DNA from: Bacteroidota bacterium
Lineage (GTDB): Bacteria > Bacteroidota > Bacteroidia > B-17B0 > Aurantibacillaceae
Reading direction: 5' to 3'
DNA length: 56,372 nt
NCBI GenBank assembly: GCA_018267475.1
Contig: JAFDYI010000007.1
Coordinates: 1 to 56,372 of the forward strand
Shown: positions 13,987 to 22,820 of the stretch, in pieces
Layout: each line of letters begins with the position of its first letter
Position numbering within the stretch: the first letter of the stretch is position 1
Notes under the pieces: model-generated
What the model was told of the DNA's origin: nothing
The model's input: the letters and a program-made list of their open reading frames with translations, nothing else
The model's database searches: none
Position numbers and translations under genes: made by a program

Positions 13987-15588
13987 ATGCTTGACTGCTA
14001 CGACATAGCCGAAAAATTACAACTTACTTCTAAGTTATTAGAGCTGCACGATGGCAACTCATTTAAAATAAAAGCCTTACAGGGAGCGGCTTTTAGGCTG
14101 TCTAAAATGCAGATAACCTCCGAAGATTTTACAGAAGAAAAATTAATAAAAGCGCAAATTATCGGAAAAAGTATAGCAAAAACCGCCATAGAAATAGCGC
14201 ACACAGGCACCTCGGCAGAGCTCCTCAAATTAATACAAGATACTCCGGAAGGGGTGGTGCAAATGCTTTCTATAAAAGGAATAGGCCCTAAAAAAGTAAG
14301 GCAACTTTGGCGCGAATTAGAGGTAGAAAGCCCTGCCGAGTTGCTATATGCTTGCTACGAAAACCGTTTAGTGGACCTAAAAGGATTTGGACAAAAAACA
14401 CAACAAAGCATAAAAGAAAACATTGAATTTTTACAAGCCTCATCAGGCAAAGCACACTACGCCAGTGTAGAAACGTTAGCCGATGAGGTGATAGAAGAGT
14501 TGAAAGAATTGCCCTACGTATCTAACATTAGTGCCACCGGTGCTTTGTATAGAAAGTGTGAAATTCTTGAGGCACTTACCTTTTTAATAGCCTCTGACGA
14601 AACATTTGAACACCATTTTGAAAGTCCGATACCGATACAACTGATTTTTACCACCGACGACGACTTTTATTACCAGTTAGTAAAAACATCGTCTAACGAA
14701 AAACATTTAGAAAAAATACAATTTCATACCCTCAGTTCCACAAAATTTTTATCCGAAAAAGAAGTGTATGAAGCCCTAAACCAGCCCTATTTTTTGCCCG
14801 AGTGGCGCGATGGTCTTTTTGATGAACGTATCATAAGCCAATACCCTACCCACCTACTAGAAGAAAAGCAGCTAAAGGGCGCCTTACACAACCACAGCAC
14901 CTATAGCGACGGCGCACACAGTATAGCCGAAATGGCGCAATACTGTATGCAATTAGGTTACGAGTATTTTGGTATTGCCGATCATAGCAAAAGCGCTACC
15001 TATGCTAATGGCATGAAAGAAGATACTGTTGTGCAGCAACACAAAGAGATTGATGAACTTAATAAGCAGTTTAAAACAAAAAATAGAGCTTTTAAAATAC
15101 TAAAAGGTATTGAGTGCGACATTTTGTACGACGGCTCTTTAGATTACAGCAACGAGATTTTATCCTCTTTTGATTATGTGGTAGCCTCGATACACCAACA
15201 TTTTAAAATGGACGAAGAAAAAGCAACCAACCGCCTTATCAAAGCTATTGAAAATCCATACACCACCATATTGGGGCACCCTACGGGGCGCCTGCTGTTA
15301 GGTCGCTTGGGCTATCCTATTCATCACAAAAAAGTAATTGATGCCTGCGCCGCCAATAAGGTAGTGATAGAGCTAAATGCGCACCCCTATCGCTTGGATA
15401 TAGATTGGCGCTGGATTCCATACTGTATGGAGAAAGGCGTGTGCATCTCTATAAACCCCGATGCGCACGAAAAAAAAGGCTTACACGATATGCACTTTGG
15501 CGTATGCGTAGCGCGCAAAGGCTTACTAAGTAAAGACTTTTGTTTTAATGCTCTTTCCTTATCGGAAATAGAAAAATACATGGGTTAA
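13987..15588 (+). CDS. PolX-like protein: helix-hairpin-helix, degenerate polymerase domain and intact PHP phosphoesterase
   Basis: The 533-residue protein has the bacterial PolX architecture: helix-hairpin-helix motifs (residues about 1-150), an X-family nucleotidyltransferase domain (about 160-290) and a C-terminal PHP domain (about 297-533). The nucleotidyltransferase signature is lost. Where active PolX has GSLRR and DLD, this protein has GALYRK (G185) and EALTF, with no catalytic Asp pair. The PHP ligands are complete: HNHST (H301, H303), IADHS, GIECDIL, ASIHQHF, GHPTGR and NPDAH. It is therefore predicted to be a 3'-5' exonuclease or phosphoesterase in DNA repair, without polymerase activity. 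Confidence 0.85.
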   Translation: MLDCYDIAEKLQLTSKLLELHDGNSFKIKALQGAAFRLSKMQITSEDFTEEKLIKAQIIGKSIAKTAIEIAHTGTSAELLKLIQDTPEGVVQMLSIKGIGPKKVRQLWRELEVESPAELLYACYENRLVDLKGFGQKTQQSIKENIEFLQASSGKAHYASVETLADEVIEELKELPYVSNISATGALYRKCEILEALTFLIASDETFEHHFESPIPIQLIFTTDDDFYYQLVKTSSNEKHLEKIQFHTLSSTKFLSEKEVYEALNQPYFLPEWRDGLFDERIISQYPTHLLEEKQLKGALHNHSTYSDGAHSIAEMAQYCMQLGYEYFGIADHSKSATYANGMKEDTVVQQHKEIDELNKQFKTKNRAFKILKGIECDILYDGSLDYSNEILSSFDYVVASIHQHFKMDEEKATNRLIKAIENPYTTILGHPTGRLLLGRLGYPIHHKKVIDACAANKVVIELNAHPYRLDIDWRWIPYCMEKGVCISINPDAHEKKGLHDMHFGVCVARKGLLSKDFCFNALSLSEIEKYMG

Positions 15589-15621
15589 TATAACACAATA
15601 AGCCCGATATGCTTTTATTTA

Positions 15622-16251
15622 CTACGAAAAAAGTTTATATATCTCTCGTATTTGCTTCGTAATTTTAGGCAAGTTAACATTCAAATCTATCAATTTGCCC
15701 GTTTTAATATCAAAAACCCAGCCGTGTAATTGTATTCTTTTTTCTAGGTAGGCCTGTTGCACATCTATTGTTTTTGCCACGTTTACACACTGCTCTATCA
15801 CATTTAATTCCACTAAACGGTCGTAGCGCTTTGCCTCTGATTGTATCGCGTTTAATTCCTCTTGATGCAAGCGGTACACATCTCTTATATTACGCAACCA
15901 AGGGTTTAAAATACCCAAATCATTTGCTTGCATGGCGGCTTTGATACCTCCGCATTGATAGTGCCCACATACTACCACATGCTTTACTTTTAAAATACTT
16001 ACGGCATAGTTTATTACCGACAGCGCACTTAAATCATTATTCGGAGCCAGATTGGCGATATTGCGATGCACAAAAATTTCGCCGGGTTGTACACCCATCA
16101 ACGCTTCAGCGGTTACACGGCTATCGGAGCAGCCGATATACAAGCAGCTGGGAGCCTGACCTTTTGCTAGTTTTTTAAAATAGGAGGGCGATTGTTTTAA
16201 CCGCTCTTGCACCCATTTTTCATTATTTTTTAAAATTTGTTCTACATTCAT
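15622..16251 (-). CDS. Beta-class carbonic anhydrase
   Basis: The 209-residue enzyme interconverts CO2 and bicarbonate. The zinc ligands and the catalytic Asp/Arg dyad are present: CSDSRV (Cys, Asp, Arg) and GHYQCGG (His, Cys). The length and the VHRNIANLAPNNDLSALSVINYAV segment are typical of the E. coli Can-like branch, so it should be cytoplasmic. It is divergent from the SDR gene; the upstream TATCTTAG on the minus strand may be its -7 box. Confidence 0.92.
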   Translation of the reverse strand: MNVEQILKNNEKWVQERLKQSPSYFKKLAKGQAPSCLYIGCSDSRVTAEALMGVQPGEIFVHRNIANLAPNNDLSALSVINYAVSILKVKHVVVCGHYQCGGIKAAMQANDLGILNPWLRNIRDVYRLHQEELNAIQSEAKRYDRLVELNVIEQCVNVAKTIDVQQAYLEKRIQLHGWVFDIKTGKLIDLNVNLPKITKQIREIYKLFS

Positions 16252-16280
16252 TCTGTGCGCTAAGATATGGCATTAAAAAG

Positions 16281-16288
16281 TATCTTTG
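16281..16288 (+). promoter_or_regulatory. -7 promoter element of the SDR gene
   Basis: TATCTTTG is an exact consensus match 13 bases before the ATG, in the divergent gap with the carbonic anhydrase gene. Confidence 0.5.
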
Positions 16289-16301
16289 TAAAAAATGTTT
16301 T

Positions 16302-17090
16302 ATGAACTTAGATTTAAAAAATAAACGCGCTTTAGTATCGGGCAGTACACAGGGCATTGGCAAAGCAGTAGCAACAGAGTTAGCTCTTTTAGGAGCTAAC
16401 ATTACTTTATTAGCCCGTAATGAAGAATCTTTAAAAAAAATAAAGGCAGAACTAAACACCGAAAAAGGGCAACAGCACGCATACATTGTAGCCGATTTTA
16501 ATCGCCCTGATGAAGTACAAAAAAACGTACAGCACTACATACAACGGCAAGGTGCCATAAACATTTTAATAAACAATACCGGCGGCCCTCCGGCCGGCTC
16601 GGCTCATTTAGCACAAACACACGAGTTCTTATCTGCGTTTAACAACCATCTTATCTGCAATCATATTTTAATGCAGGCTTGCTTAGAAGGCATGAAACAT
16701 TCCGGGTATGGGCGTATTGTCAATATCATTTCTACTTCGGTAAAGCAGCCTTTGCATAATTTGGGTGTTTCTAATACGGTGCGGGCAGCAGTAGCTAACT
16801 GGTCTAAAACATTAGCTAACGAACTAGGTACTTTTGGCATTACGGTAAACAACGTGTTGCCCGGCGCTACTAACACACAGCGCTTGCAAGGTATTATAGA
16901 AAGTAATGCAGCAAAAAATCAAAAAAGTTTGGAGGAAGTAAAAGCCGGTATGCAAAAAGAGATTCCTATGAAACGTTTTGCCGAACCCGTAGAAATAGCA
17001 CAGGCAGTTGCCTTTTTAGCGAGCCCGGCAGCAGCGTATATCAATGGGGTAAACCTTCCGGTTGATGGAGGACGTACTGCTTGTTTGTAA
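16302..17090 (+). CDS. Short-chain dehydrogenase/reductase with atypical active site
   Basis: The 262-residue protein has the Rossmann glycine motif GSTQGIGKAVA, the NNTGGPP strand and a C-terminal VDGG end, as in FabG-like SDRs. The usual Tyr-xxx-Lys is missing. Aligning NIISTS with the FabG Ser motif places Ser where Tyr is expected and Arg where Lys is expected (SNTVR). A subfamily of SDRs shares such replacements; its reaction is not established and it may be non-classical or non-enzymatic. It appears to be transcribed alone. Confidence 0.82.
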   Translation: MNLDLKNKRALVSGSTQGIGKAVATELALLGANITLLARNEESLKKIKAELNTEKGQQHAYIVADFNRPDEVQKNVQHYIQRQGAINILINNTGGPPAGSAHLAQTHEFLSAFNNHLICNHILMQACLEGMKHSGYGRIVNIISTSVKQPLHNLGVSNTVRAAVANWSKTLANELGTFGITVNNVLPGATNTQRLQGIIESNAAKNQKSLEEVKAGMQKEIPMKRFAEPVEIAQAVAFLASPAAAYINGVNLPVDGGRTACL

Positions 17091-17104
17091 TTTTTTAGTT
17101 CGCT

Positions 17105-18529
17105 CTATGCGCCGCTCCACTTAATGCCAATTACGCACACATCATCGGTTTGCTCTACGCTTCCTTTCCACTCATTGAATAGGGCTTCTATGGCTAATTT
17201 TTGTTTACTCATACTATCCAAGCTATGACTTATTAGCGCATTTTCAAACTGTTTACGCATCAATTTTTTTCCTTTCGGACCGCCAAATTGGTCGGCATAG
17301 CCATCAGTAAATAAATAAATACAATCGTTTTTTTCTAAAGAAACAACCGTATTTGAATACGGAAGCACTTCTTGATTCATATTACCTATTGCTTGTTTAT
17401 TGGGGTTTAAGGTAATAAGTTCGCCCTTACGCACAATATACACCGCATTATTAGCACCAGCATATATCATTTTTTTTTCTTCAAAATTTAAAGCAATAAA
17501 CGAAATATCCATGCCATCTCGTATTGTTTCCTTTTCTTGTCCTTGATTAAGGGTGTTAATAATTTTTCGATTCAAAAAATCAAGTGCTTCGGCCGGACTG
17601 TTTATGTTTTTTTCTACCGCACTTTGACTTAAAAAATTAGAACCCAGTAAACTCATAAAGGCTCCCGGAACTCCGTGCCCCGTGCAGTCGGCAACGGCCA
17701 TTAAAAAATATTTTTTTTGATGCTCTCGGTCTATAGTAGTATTTATTTCACGTGCCCAATAAAAATCGCCGCTTACAATATCTCGCGGTTTATACAAAAT
17801 AAAATATCGGTCTTCAAAAACCTGTTCCATCACATTTTTTGAGGGCAATAAGGCTTCTTGCAAGCGTTTGGCATAGCGCAAACTACTGGTCATTTCCGCA
17901 TTTTTACATTCTACTTCTTTTTTTTGTTCTTCAATTATTTCTTTTGAAAGCTCTAATTCTAAACGGCTTTTCAGCTCTTTATAGGTAAGCTTACGGCGGA
18001 TATGAATGGTAACAACGGAAAAAACAGCTACGGTAAGAGTAGGGAGTCCGCCATTAAGAAAAAATGCGCCTAACGGCAAAGGGCTGTTAAGCATATAAAA
18101 AACGATATTACTGAGTATAGTAAGCAGTATAAGGGCTAAGGATAATCTCAAATTCCATAAAAGCAACATACCTACTCCCGCAAAAAATGTAATGTACGAA
18201 ATAGTGAACTTTTGTAAATTGGTTATATCCACTATGCTCAGCAAGTACGCGTTTTGTACGGATATAGCCGAAGCCGCCAAAAAAGCACAGGCATAAATAC
18301 CGATACCCAGTTGGTTACGAAGAAGTACTGCTAAGGTAGTGATAGCTGCCATACCAAAATGGAGCACAAAAAGCAAAGTCCAACGCTCTGGCAGTATAAC
18401 ATAATCATTAAAATACCAAACAGCATTAGTAGCTATGGCCACCCAGCAAGCAACAAGATGCATTCTTTCGGTCGTTTTTTTAAACTCCGTTTGTATATGC
18501 GATTCGGATAGTTGGGCTTCTTGCATCAT
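17105..18529 (-). CDS. Membrane-anchored SpoIIE-type PP2C phosphatase
   Basis: The 474-residue protein begins with about six hydrophobic helices (residues 25-190) that form a membrane sensor-like region. A coiled coil follows (ELSKEIIEEQKKEVECKNAEM), then a SpoIIE/PP2C serine phosphatase domain (about 225-474). Metal-binding acidic residues are in RDIVSGDFYW, VADCTGHGVPGAF and FTDGYADQFGG. Such proteins dephosphorylate anti-anti-sigma or other STAS-type partners; none is encoded nearby. A TATTTTTG promoter lies ten bases upstream. Confidence 0.85.
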   Translation of the reverse strand: MMQEAQLSESHIQTEFKKTTERMHLVACWVAIATNAVWYFNDYVILPERWTLLFVLHFGMAAITTLAVLLRNQLGIGIYACAFLAASAISVQNAYLLSIVDITNLQKFTISYITFFAGVGMLLLWNLRLSLALILLTILSNIVFYMLNSPLPLGAFFLNGGLPTLTVAVFSVVTIHIRRKLTYKELKSRLELELSKEIIEEQKKEVECKNAEMTSSLRYAKRLQEALLPSKNVMEQVFEDRYFILYKPRDIVSGDFYWAREINTTIDREHQKKYFLMAVADCTGHGVPGAFMSLLGSNFLSQSAVEKNINSPAEALDFLNRKIINTLNQGQEKETIRDGMDISFIALNFEEKKMIYAGANNAVYIVRKGELITLNPNKQAIGNMNQEVLPYSNTVVSLEKNDCIYLFTDGYADQFGGPKGKKLMRKQFENALISHSLDSMSKQKLAIEALFNEWKGSVEQTDDVCVIGIKWSGA

Positions 18530-18539
18530 AAAGTGTACA

Positions 18540-18547
18540 CAAAAATA
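18540..18547 (-). promoter_or_regulatory. -7 promoter element of the SpoIIE phosphatase gene
   Basis: On the minus strand this reads TATTTTTG, ten bases before the first ATG. Confidence 0.4.
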
Positions 18548-18657
18548 ATCTTATTTTTTATACTTATGGATAGCTGAAAGAATAGGGCGTTAAAAAAGCA
18601 AAAAACATCATAGTCTTAAAATAGTTTACAAAAAAACGGTATAGCACTCACGCGCTA

Positions 18658-19281
18658 CTAAAGCGTTTGCACTTTTTCCTTCTTTATCTTGGTTAGTTTA
18701 AAACCAAAAGTAACGCCGCCCCAAGGAATAGGACTAAAATAAAAATGCATTCTAAGAGGGTCGTCAATTATTAGTGTGGTTGCTGTAACTTTAAAATAAA
18801 ATCTTTTTTTTGATATGTATTGATACCCAATAAAAATGGGCTGAAACATAATACTCATAGGAGACACATAGGATTCGCTGTACTCTGGATTATTGTAATT
18901 TTGCCTTGCGTACGCTCTTCCAGCCGCGCTTGTGGGGTAGGGGTTTGTGGCTATCATAAAAGTAGTTCCGGTACCTACAAAAAATTTATTCCGTTTTTTT
19001 CCTAAATTGAAAGAATAAGTCATGGGTATATAAAAGCTATACCCAGTTTCAGAATAAATTAAGTCCCAATAACTAAGCCCTGTTCTAAAGGTGTGGAATA
19101 TTTTTTCTTTTATACAAAAATTTCGTTCGTAATTTATCGAATAGAGTATGCAAGTACCCAATGCTTCAGCTGTAACATTATTTTTAGCTACATACTTTTT
19201 ATTAAAGCAAAGACTGTCTTGAGCTTTTATTTGAGCAAAGCCAAAATAAACGCACAATAGAAAAAACAATTTAGTCTTCAT
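18658..19281 (-). CDS. Secreted or outer-membrane protein of unknown function
   Basis: The ATG chosen gives 207 residues starting with a good signal peptide (MKTKLFFLLCVYFGFAQIKA, cleavage before QDS). A longer frame starts upstream of the promoter and is rejected. The mature part alternates aromatic and polar residues (YSFYIPMTYSFNLG, KRFYFKVTATTLII, PWGGVTFGFKL), as expected for a small beta-barrel. I do not recognise a family. The sequence around ATNPYPTSAAGRAYARQ has no known motif. Confidence 0.6.
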   Translation of the reverse strand: MKTKLFFLLCVYFGFAQIKAQDSLCFNKKYVAKNNVTAEALGTCILYSINYERNFCIKEKIFHTFRTGLSYWDLIYSETGYSFYIPMTYSFNLGKKRNKFFVGTGTTFMIATNPYPTSAAGRAYARQNYNNPEYSESYVSPMSIMFQPIFIGYQYISKKRFYFKVTATTLIIDDPLRMHFYFSPIPWGGVTFGFKLTKIKKEKVQTL

Positions 19282-19320
19282 AAAAATAGTAAAGGCGCAC
19301 TTATCATCATAAGCCTTACA

Positions 19321-19328
19321 CAAAGATA
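19321..19328 (-). promoter_or_regulatory. -7 promoter element of the small barrel-like gene
   Basis: On the minus strand this reads TATCTTTG. It lies about 40 bases before the chosen ATG and inside the longer frame, which supports the shorter start. Confidence 0.5.
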
Positions 19329-19423
19329 GTATTATTTTTGTGCGGGGCAAGCACTAAGAAAAAAAGAAAAACAAATTACGGCCTACTTAGGAGATGCGCA
19401 ACAAAAAAACGCGAAGCACTTGC

Positions 19424-20314
19424 CTATAATTTAGTGCGTACGCCGTTTTCATAGGAAACAATAAAGCAATCGCTCACTCCTTTTGAAAGCAAGCCCGCTT
19501 TATATTTTTTTGCTTCTTCCAAGGTTTTAAATTGACCTACCAATACTTTGTACAATCCGTTTTCTTCTACAATTTTTATAGTTCCGTATTCAGCAAATTT
19601 AGCTTTGTTAGGCTTGATGCTAAGGGCATATACCTGCACATGATATACCGCGTTGCTTTTGTTACTCGATGCAGCTGCATTGCTGTTGCTTGCTTCTTTA
19701 GCTGCGCTGGGCGTAGCAGAAGCGGGCGGAGTTGCCGAGGTAGGTTGTGCCGGCGGAGGGGTAGAGGCTACTTCTACTGTTTTGGCAGACTCAGAAGTTG
19801 CGCTTGGACTATCATCACTGGTAACAGCCGGAGCCGATGGGACGCTTGTGCTTGATGGGTTAGAGGGTGGGGTAACCGCGGCGGCAGCACTACCTGCACT
19901 ATATGAAACCGTAGCGGGGGTAGGCGTGTAATCTTTTTTCACATTATTTTCTAAGTAGAAAAACTGAGGCGTTAATGTAATGCTGCCCGATGTATTAGCA
20001 GGGGCTGTAATACGCAGCGTAAAAGTAAAACTATTTTCACTGGGTAAAGATACCCATACAATTTTAGCACGATTATTTTCAAAAGTAAAATTACCTCCTT
20101 TTATTTCTACACTTTCTACCGTAAAACCAGCAGGAACATCTACCTGAAATTTAGCAAAACTCCCCATGTTGGCTCCTTTGGTAAGGGTGAAGTCGGTTTG
20201 TAAGCCAATGCCCCCGGTAGCAGAAGCGGGTAAGTTATTGGTAATGCTTAGCTCTTGAGAAAGAAGAGCAGAACTCATTAAAAAAAGGAAAGCGGCTAAT
20301 AGGTTTTTTATCAT
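19424..20314 (-). CDS. Periplasmic or outer-membrane SPOR-domain protein
   Basis: Starting at MIKNLLAAFLFLMSSALLSQ (signal peptide) the protein is 296 residues. Residues about 20-135 form a beta-rich domain resembling DUF11/cohesin-like folds (FAKFQVDVPAGFTVESVEI, FTFTLRITAPANTSGSITL). A Pro/Ala/Ser/Thr linker follows. The last 75 residues are a SPOR domain (VYHVQVYALSIKPNKAKF, YKVLVGQFKTLEEAKKY), which binds glycan strands lacking stem peptides. A role at the cell wall or septum is likely. A TTG three codons upstream is a poorer start. A CATCTTTG element precedes it. Confidence 0.8.
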   Translation of the reverse strand: MIKNLLAAFLFLMSSALLSQELSITNNLPASATGGIGLQTDFTLTKGANMGSFAKFQVDVPAGFTVESVEIKGGNFTFENNRAKIVWVSLPSENSFTFTLRITAPANTSGSITLTPQFFYLENNVKKDYTPTPATVSYSAGSAAAAVTPPSNPSSTSVPSAPAVTSDDSPSATSESAKTVEVASTPPPAQPTSATPPASATPSAAKEASNSNAAASSNKSNAVYHVQVYALSIKPNKAKFAEYGTIKIVEENGLYKVLVGQFKTLEEAKKYKAGLLSKGVSDCFIVSYENGVRTKL

Positions 20315-20406
20315 AACAAACAATTATTAACTCGCAAAGATGAAAAAAAAAGTCTGATTTTCAAAATAGGCACCTTTTAGCACTACTTATTCGCTCTACC
20401 CTGATT

Positions 20407-22779
20407 TTAAAACTTAAACGTAGCCTGAAAAACAAAAGTACGCGGCGGCTCTATCAAACCCGGGCGCGACATAAACTCGGTGTTCATCAAATTATTGATT
20501 AAAAAAGACAGGCGCAAGTTTTCGCTGGCTTGGCAAGCAATACGCACATCATTAACCCATACTCCTTTGTTATGCACCTGCCTGTATTGTGCCATGCCGG
20601 GTAATAAAAACCAATTCTCGGGGGCGTATTGATCGGGCATACCTACATCATACAATACGTTTTGTGTAAAGCGCCTGTCCACATTTTGCATAAAGCTGTT
20701 GTAACGCGCACTCCAGCCAATAGAAATTTTTTTATACGTAAGTTGCACATCGCTTTTAAACATGGTTTTATTTCTATAACGCAACACGTTGGTTCTGGAA
20801 GTACCTAAGGTATCTTTTGCCGCGTTGTAATTGGGGTTGATGGGGTTTGAGTAGGTATATCCGCTTAGTAAATCTACCCGTATAGGCCCTATATTGCCGC
20901 TACCGCTTAGCGAAGCATCTATACCTGTAATTTGTGCCTCGCCAATATTTTGAAATTGAAAGCCAATGTATTTGGCAATATCCGTAAGGCTGCCCACATT
21001 TTTCCCGGCCGTATCATACACAAAATTAAAATCAATCATGTTGTAATAGTGAGTAAGATAACCCGCCACATCTGCAAACCCTTGAAAATTTCCAATTTTA
21101 AATCCTTGCTTAATGCCTAATTCGGCGGTATAGCCGCGCTCGGGCTGCAAATTGGAGTTGGGGTATATGTTTAAGCCGCCTACCTGTGTGGTAATGTATT
21201 TTTCGGCATCGCTGGGAAAGCGATACCCTTGCCCAAAAGAAGCACGAATAAAAGTATATTCAAAAGCCTGATAATTTAGCCCCATACGAAACACCGGTTG
21301 AAAAGGCAGGTTGTTCTTAGTATTGTTTTTTACCAAGAAAAAACTGCCGTGAGTAGTGGCCGTATCTACCTTGTAATACTCGGCGCGCATACCTGCCGAA
21401 ATGGTCAATCTATTAAAAAATTTTTTATCAAACTGTGCATAGCCGGCTATGTTTTTCCCTATTTTAATGCCGTACAAGGTAGGCGCTAGCACTACTTGCT
21501 TCATCGCTACCAAGCCCGTTGTGATATTAAAATTTTTCTTAAAACTTTTTTGCCATTGGTACTCTCCATAATACAACTCCGCCCGCGAACCCTGATTGAT
21601 ACCGCCCGACATATTGGTGTTGTTCGTTAAAAAATAACGGCCGCGCAAATTATGCTTGCCTCCTTTTTTGCTGATGTAGGTAATGTAGGGATCTATGTTT
21701 TCCCGTAAGTTGTTGTAAGAAGATAAGGCATTAGGCCTGGACATAAAAGCAGAGTCGGCACTTTTCCATAAAAAAAACAAACGCCCTGAGTAAGCCATCA
21801 TGGTGGCATTAAGCCCTATCATCAAGCCTTCTACTTTTTTAAAGCGGTACCGTAGGTTTACGTTGCCGCGTATGCGTTGTTCGTTAGCACTATCGCGGTA
21901 GCCATCGTCGTTGTAAAACTGCCCTCCCAGCACCAAATCCAGGTTTTTTATTTTTTCTGAATGCGAAAAAGTAACGCATTGATACATGGGATTTGATTTT
22001 TTTTGTTGCTTCCACCAGTTCATACTTTCTCTGTCAGGATTTCCGTAAATGCCCGTCATGGTAGTAATTTGTGTTTCGGGTTTTTCGCCGGCAAATTTAG
22101 TGCGCATATTAAGCACCCCGTTTAAGGCAGAGGAGCCATACAGTACCGATGAAGCCCCTTTCATTACCTCCATTTGCGCCATATTTTCTATAGGAACATA
22201 ATTAAATTTAATATCGTTAGCATCAGCTGAAATCATCGGCATGCCATCTACCAGCATCATCACCCGGCTTCCTGCTCCGTAGGTAAAACCGCTGCCGCCG
22301 CGTATGCTTAACTGCCCATCGGTAATGGCTACGCCCGGCACTTGGTTCATAATTTGGTCTAGTTGTGCGATGGCTTTTGCTTGCAACAAATCGCTTTTTA
22401 TTACCTCCATAGATACCGTTACCTCTGATAGTTTTTGTTCAAATTTTCCGGCAGAAACAACTACTTCATCTAACGCTTTATTGGAAGCCTCTAACGTAAT
22501 GTGCAATCGTAGCGTATCGCCCTGTTGAACTTCCATTGTTTTAAAAAAAGGCACATAACTTACCATGGTAGCTTTGATGGTTTGCCTCCCTGCGGGTATT
22601 TTCAGTTCAAAATAGCCATCGGCATCGCTTAACGCATTTTTATCGCCGCACTGCAAAACAACACCCGGCAGTACTTCTTTGCTGTTTTTATCACTTACTT
22701 TTCCTTTTATAATACATTGAGCCAGCGAGGTATAGGATAAGATACACTGAAAAATAAAAAGAGATATTCGTTTAATCAT
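20407..22779 (-). CDS. TonB-dependent outer-membrane receptor
   Basis: The 790-residue protein has a signal peptide, a carboxypeptidase D-like regulatory domain (about 22-105, IIKGKVSDKNSKEVLPGV), a plug (LDQIMNQVPGVAITDGQLSIRGG, SSVLYGSSALNGVLNMRT) and a 22-strand barrel ending in an aromatic residue (FVFQATFKF). It lacks the SusC-specific features, so it more likely imports a metal chelate, vitamin or siderophore. No SusD partner or substrate gene is adjacent. It is divergent from dprA. Confidence 0.9.
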   Translation of the reverse strand: MIKRISLFIFQCILSYTSLAQCIIKGKVSDKNSKEVLPGVVLQCGDKNALSDADGYFELKIPAGRQTIKATMVSYVPFFKTMEVQQGDTLRLHITLEASNKALDEVVVSAGKFEQKLSEVTVSMEVIKSDLLQAKAIAQLDQIMNQVPGVAITDGQLSIRGGSGFTYGAGSRVMMLVDGMPMISADANDIKFNYVPIENMAQMEVMKGASSVLYGSSALNGVLNMRTKFAGEKPETQITTMTGIYGNPDRESMNWWKQQKKSNPMYQCVTFSHSEKIKNLDLVLGGQFYNDDGYRDSANEQRIRGNVNLRYRFKKVEGLMIGLNATMMAYSGRLFFLWKSADSAFMSRPNALSSYNNLRENIDPYITYISKKGGKHNLRGRYFLTNNTNMSGGINQGSRAELYYGEYQWQKSFKKNFNITTGLVAMKQVVLAPTLYGIKIGKNIAGYAQFDKKFFNRLTISAGMRAEYYKVDTATTHGSFFLVKNNTKNNLPFQPVFRMGLNYQAFEYTFIRASFGQGYRFPSDAEKYITTQVGGLNIYPNSNLQPERGYTAELGIKQGFKIGNFQGFADVAGYLTHYYNMIDFNFVYDTAGKNVGSLTDIAKYIGFQFQNIGEAQITGIDASLSGSGNIGPIRVDLLSGYTYSNPINPNYNAAKDTLGTSRTNVLRYRNKTMFKSDVQLTYKKISIGWSARYNSFMQNVDRRFTQNVLYDVGMPDQYAPENWFLLPGMAQYRQVHNKGVWVNDVRIACQASENLRLSFLINNLMNTEFMSRPGLIEPPRTFVFQATFKF

Positions 22780-22790
22780 ACATTCTGTTT

Positions 22791-22798
22791 TATCTTTG
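22791..22798 (+). promoter_or_regulatory. -7 promoter element of dprA
   Basis: TATCTTTG lies 22 bases before the TTG start in the short divergent gap with the TonB receptor gene. Confidence 0.5.
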
Positions 22799-22820
22799 CA
22801 AGATAGTATTTATTTATTTT

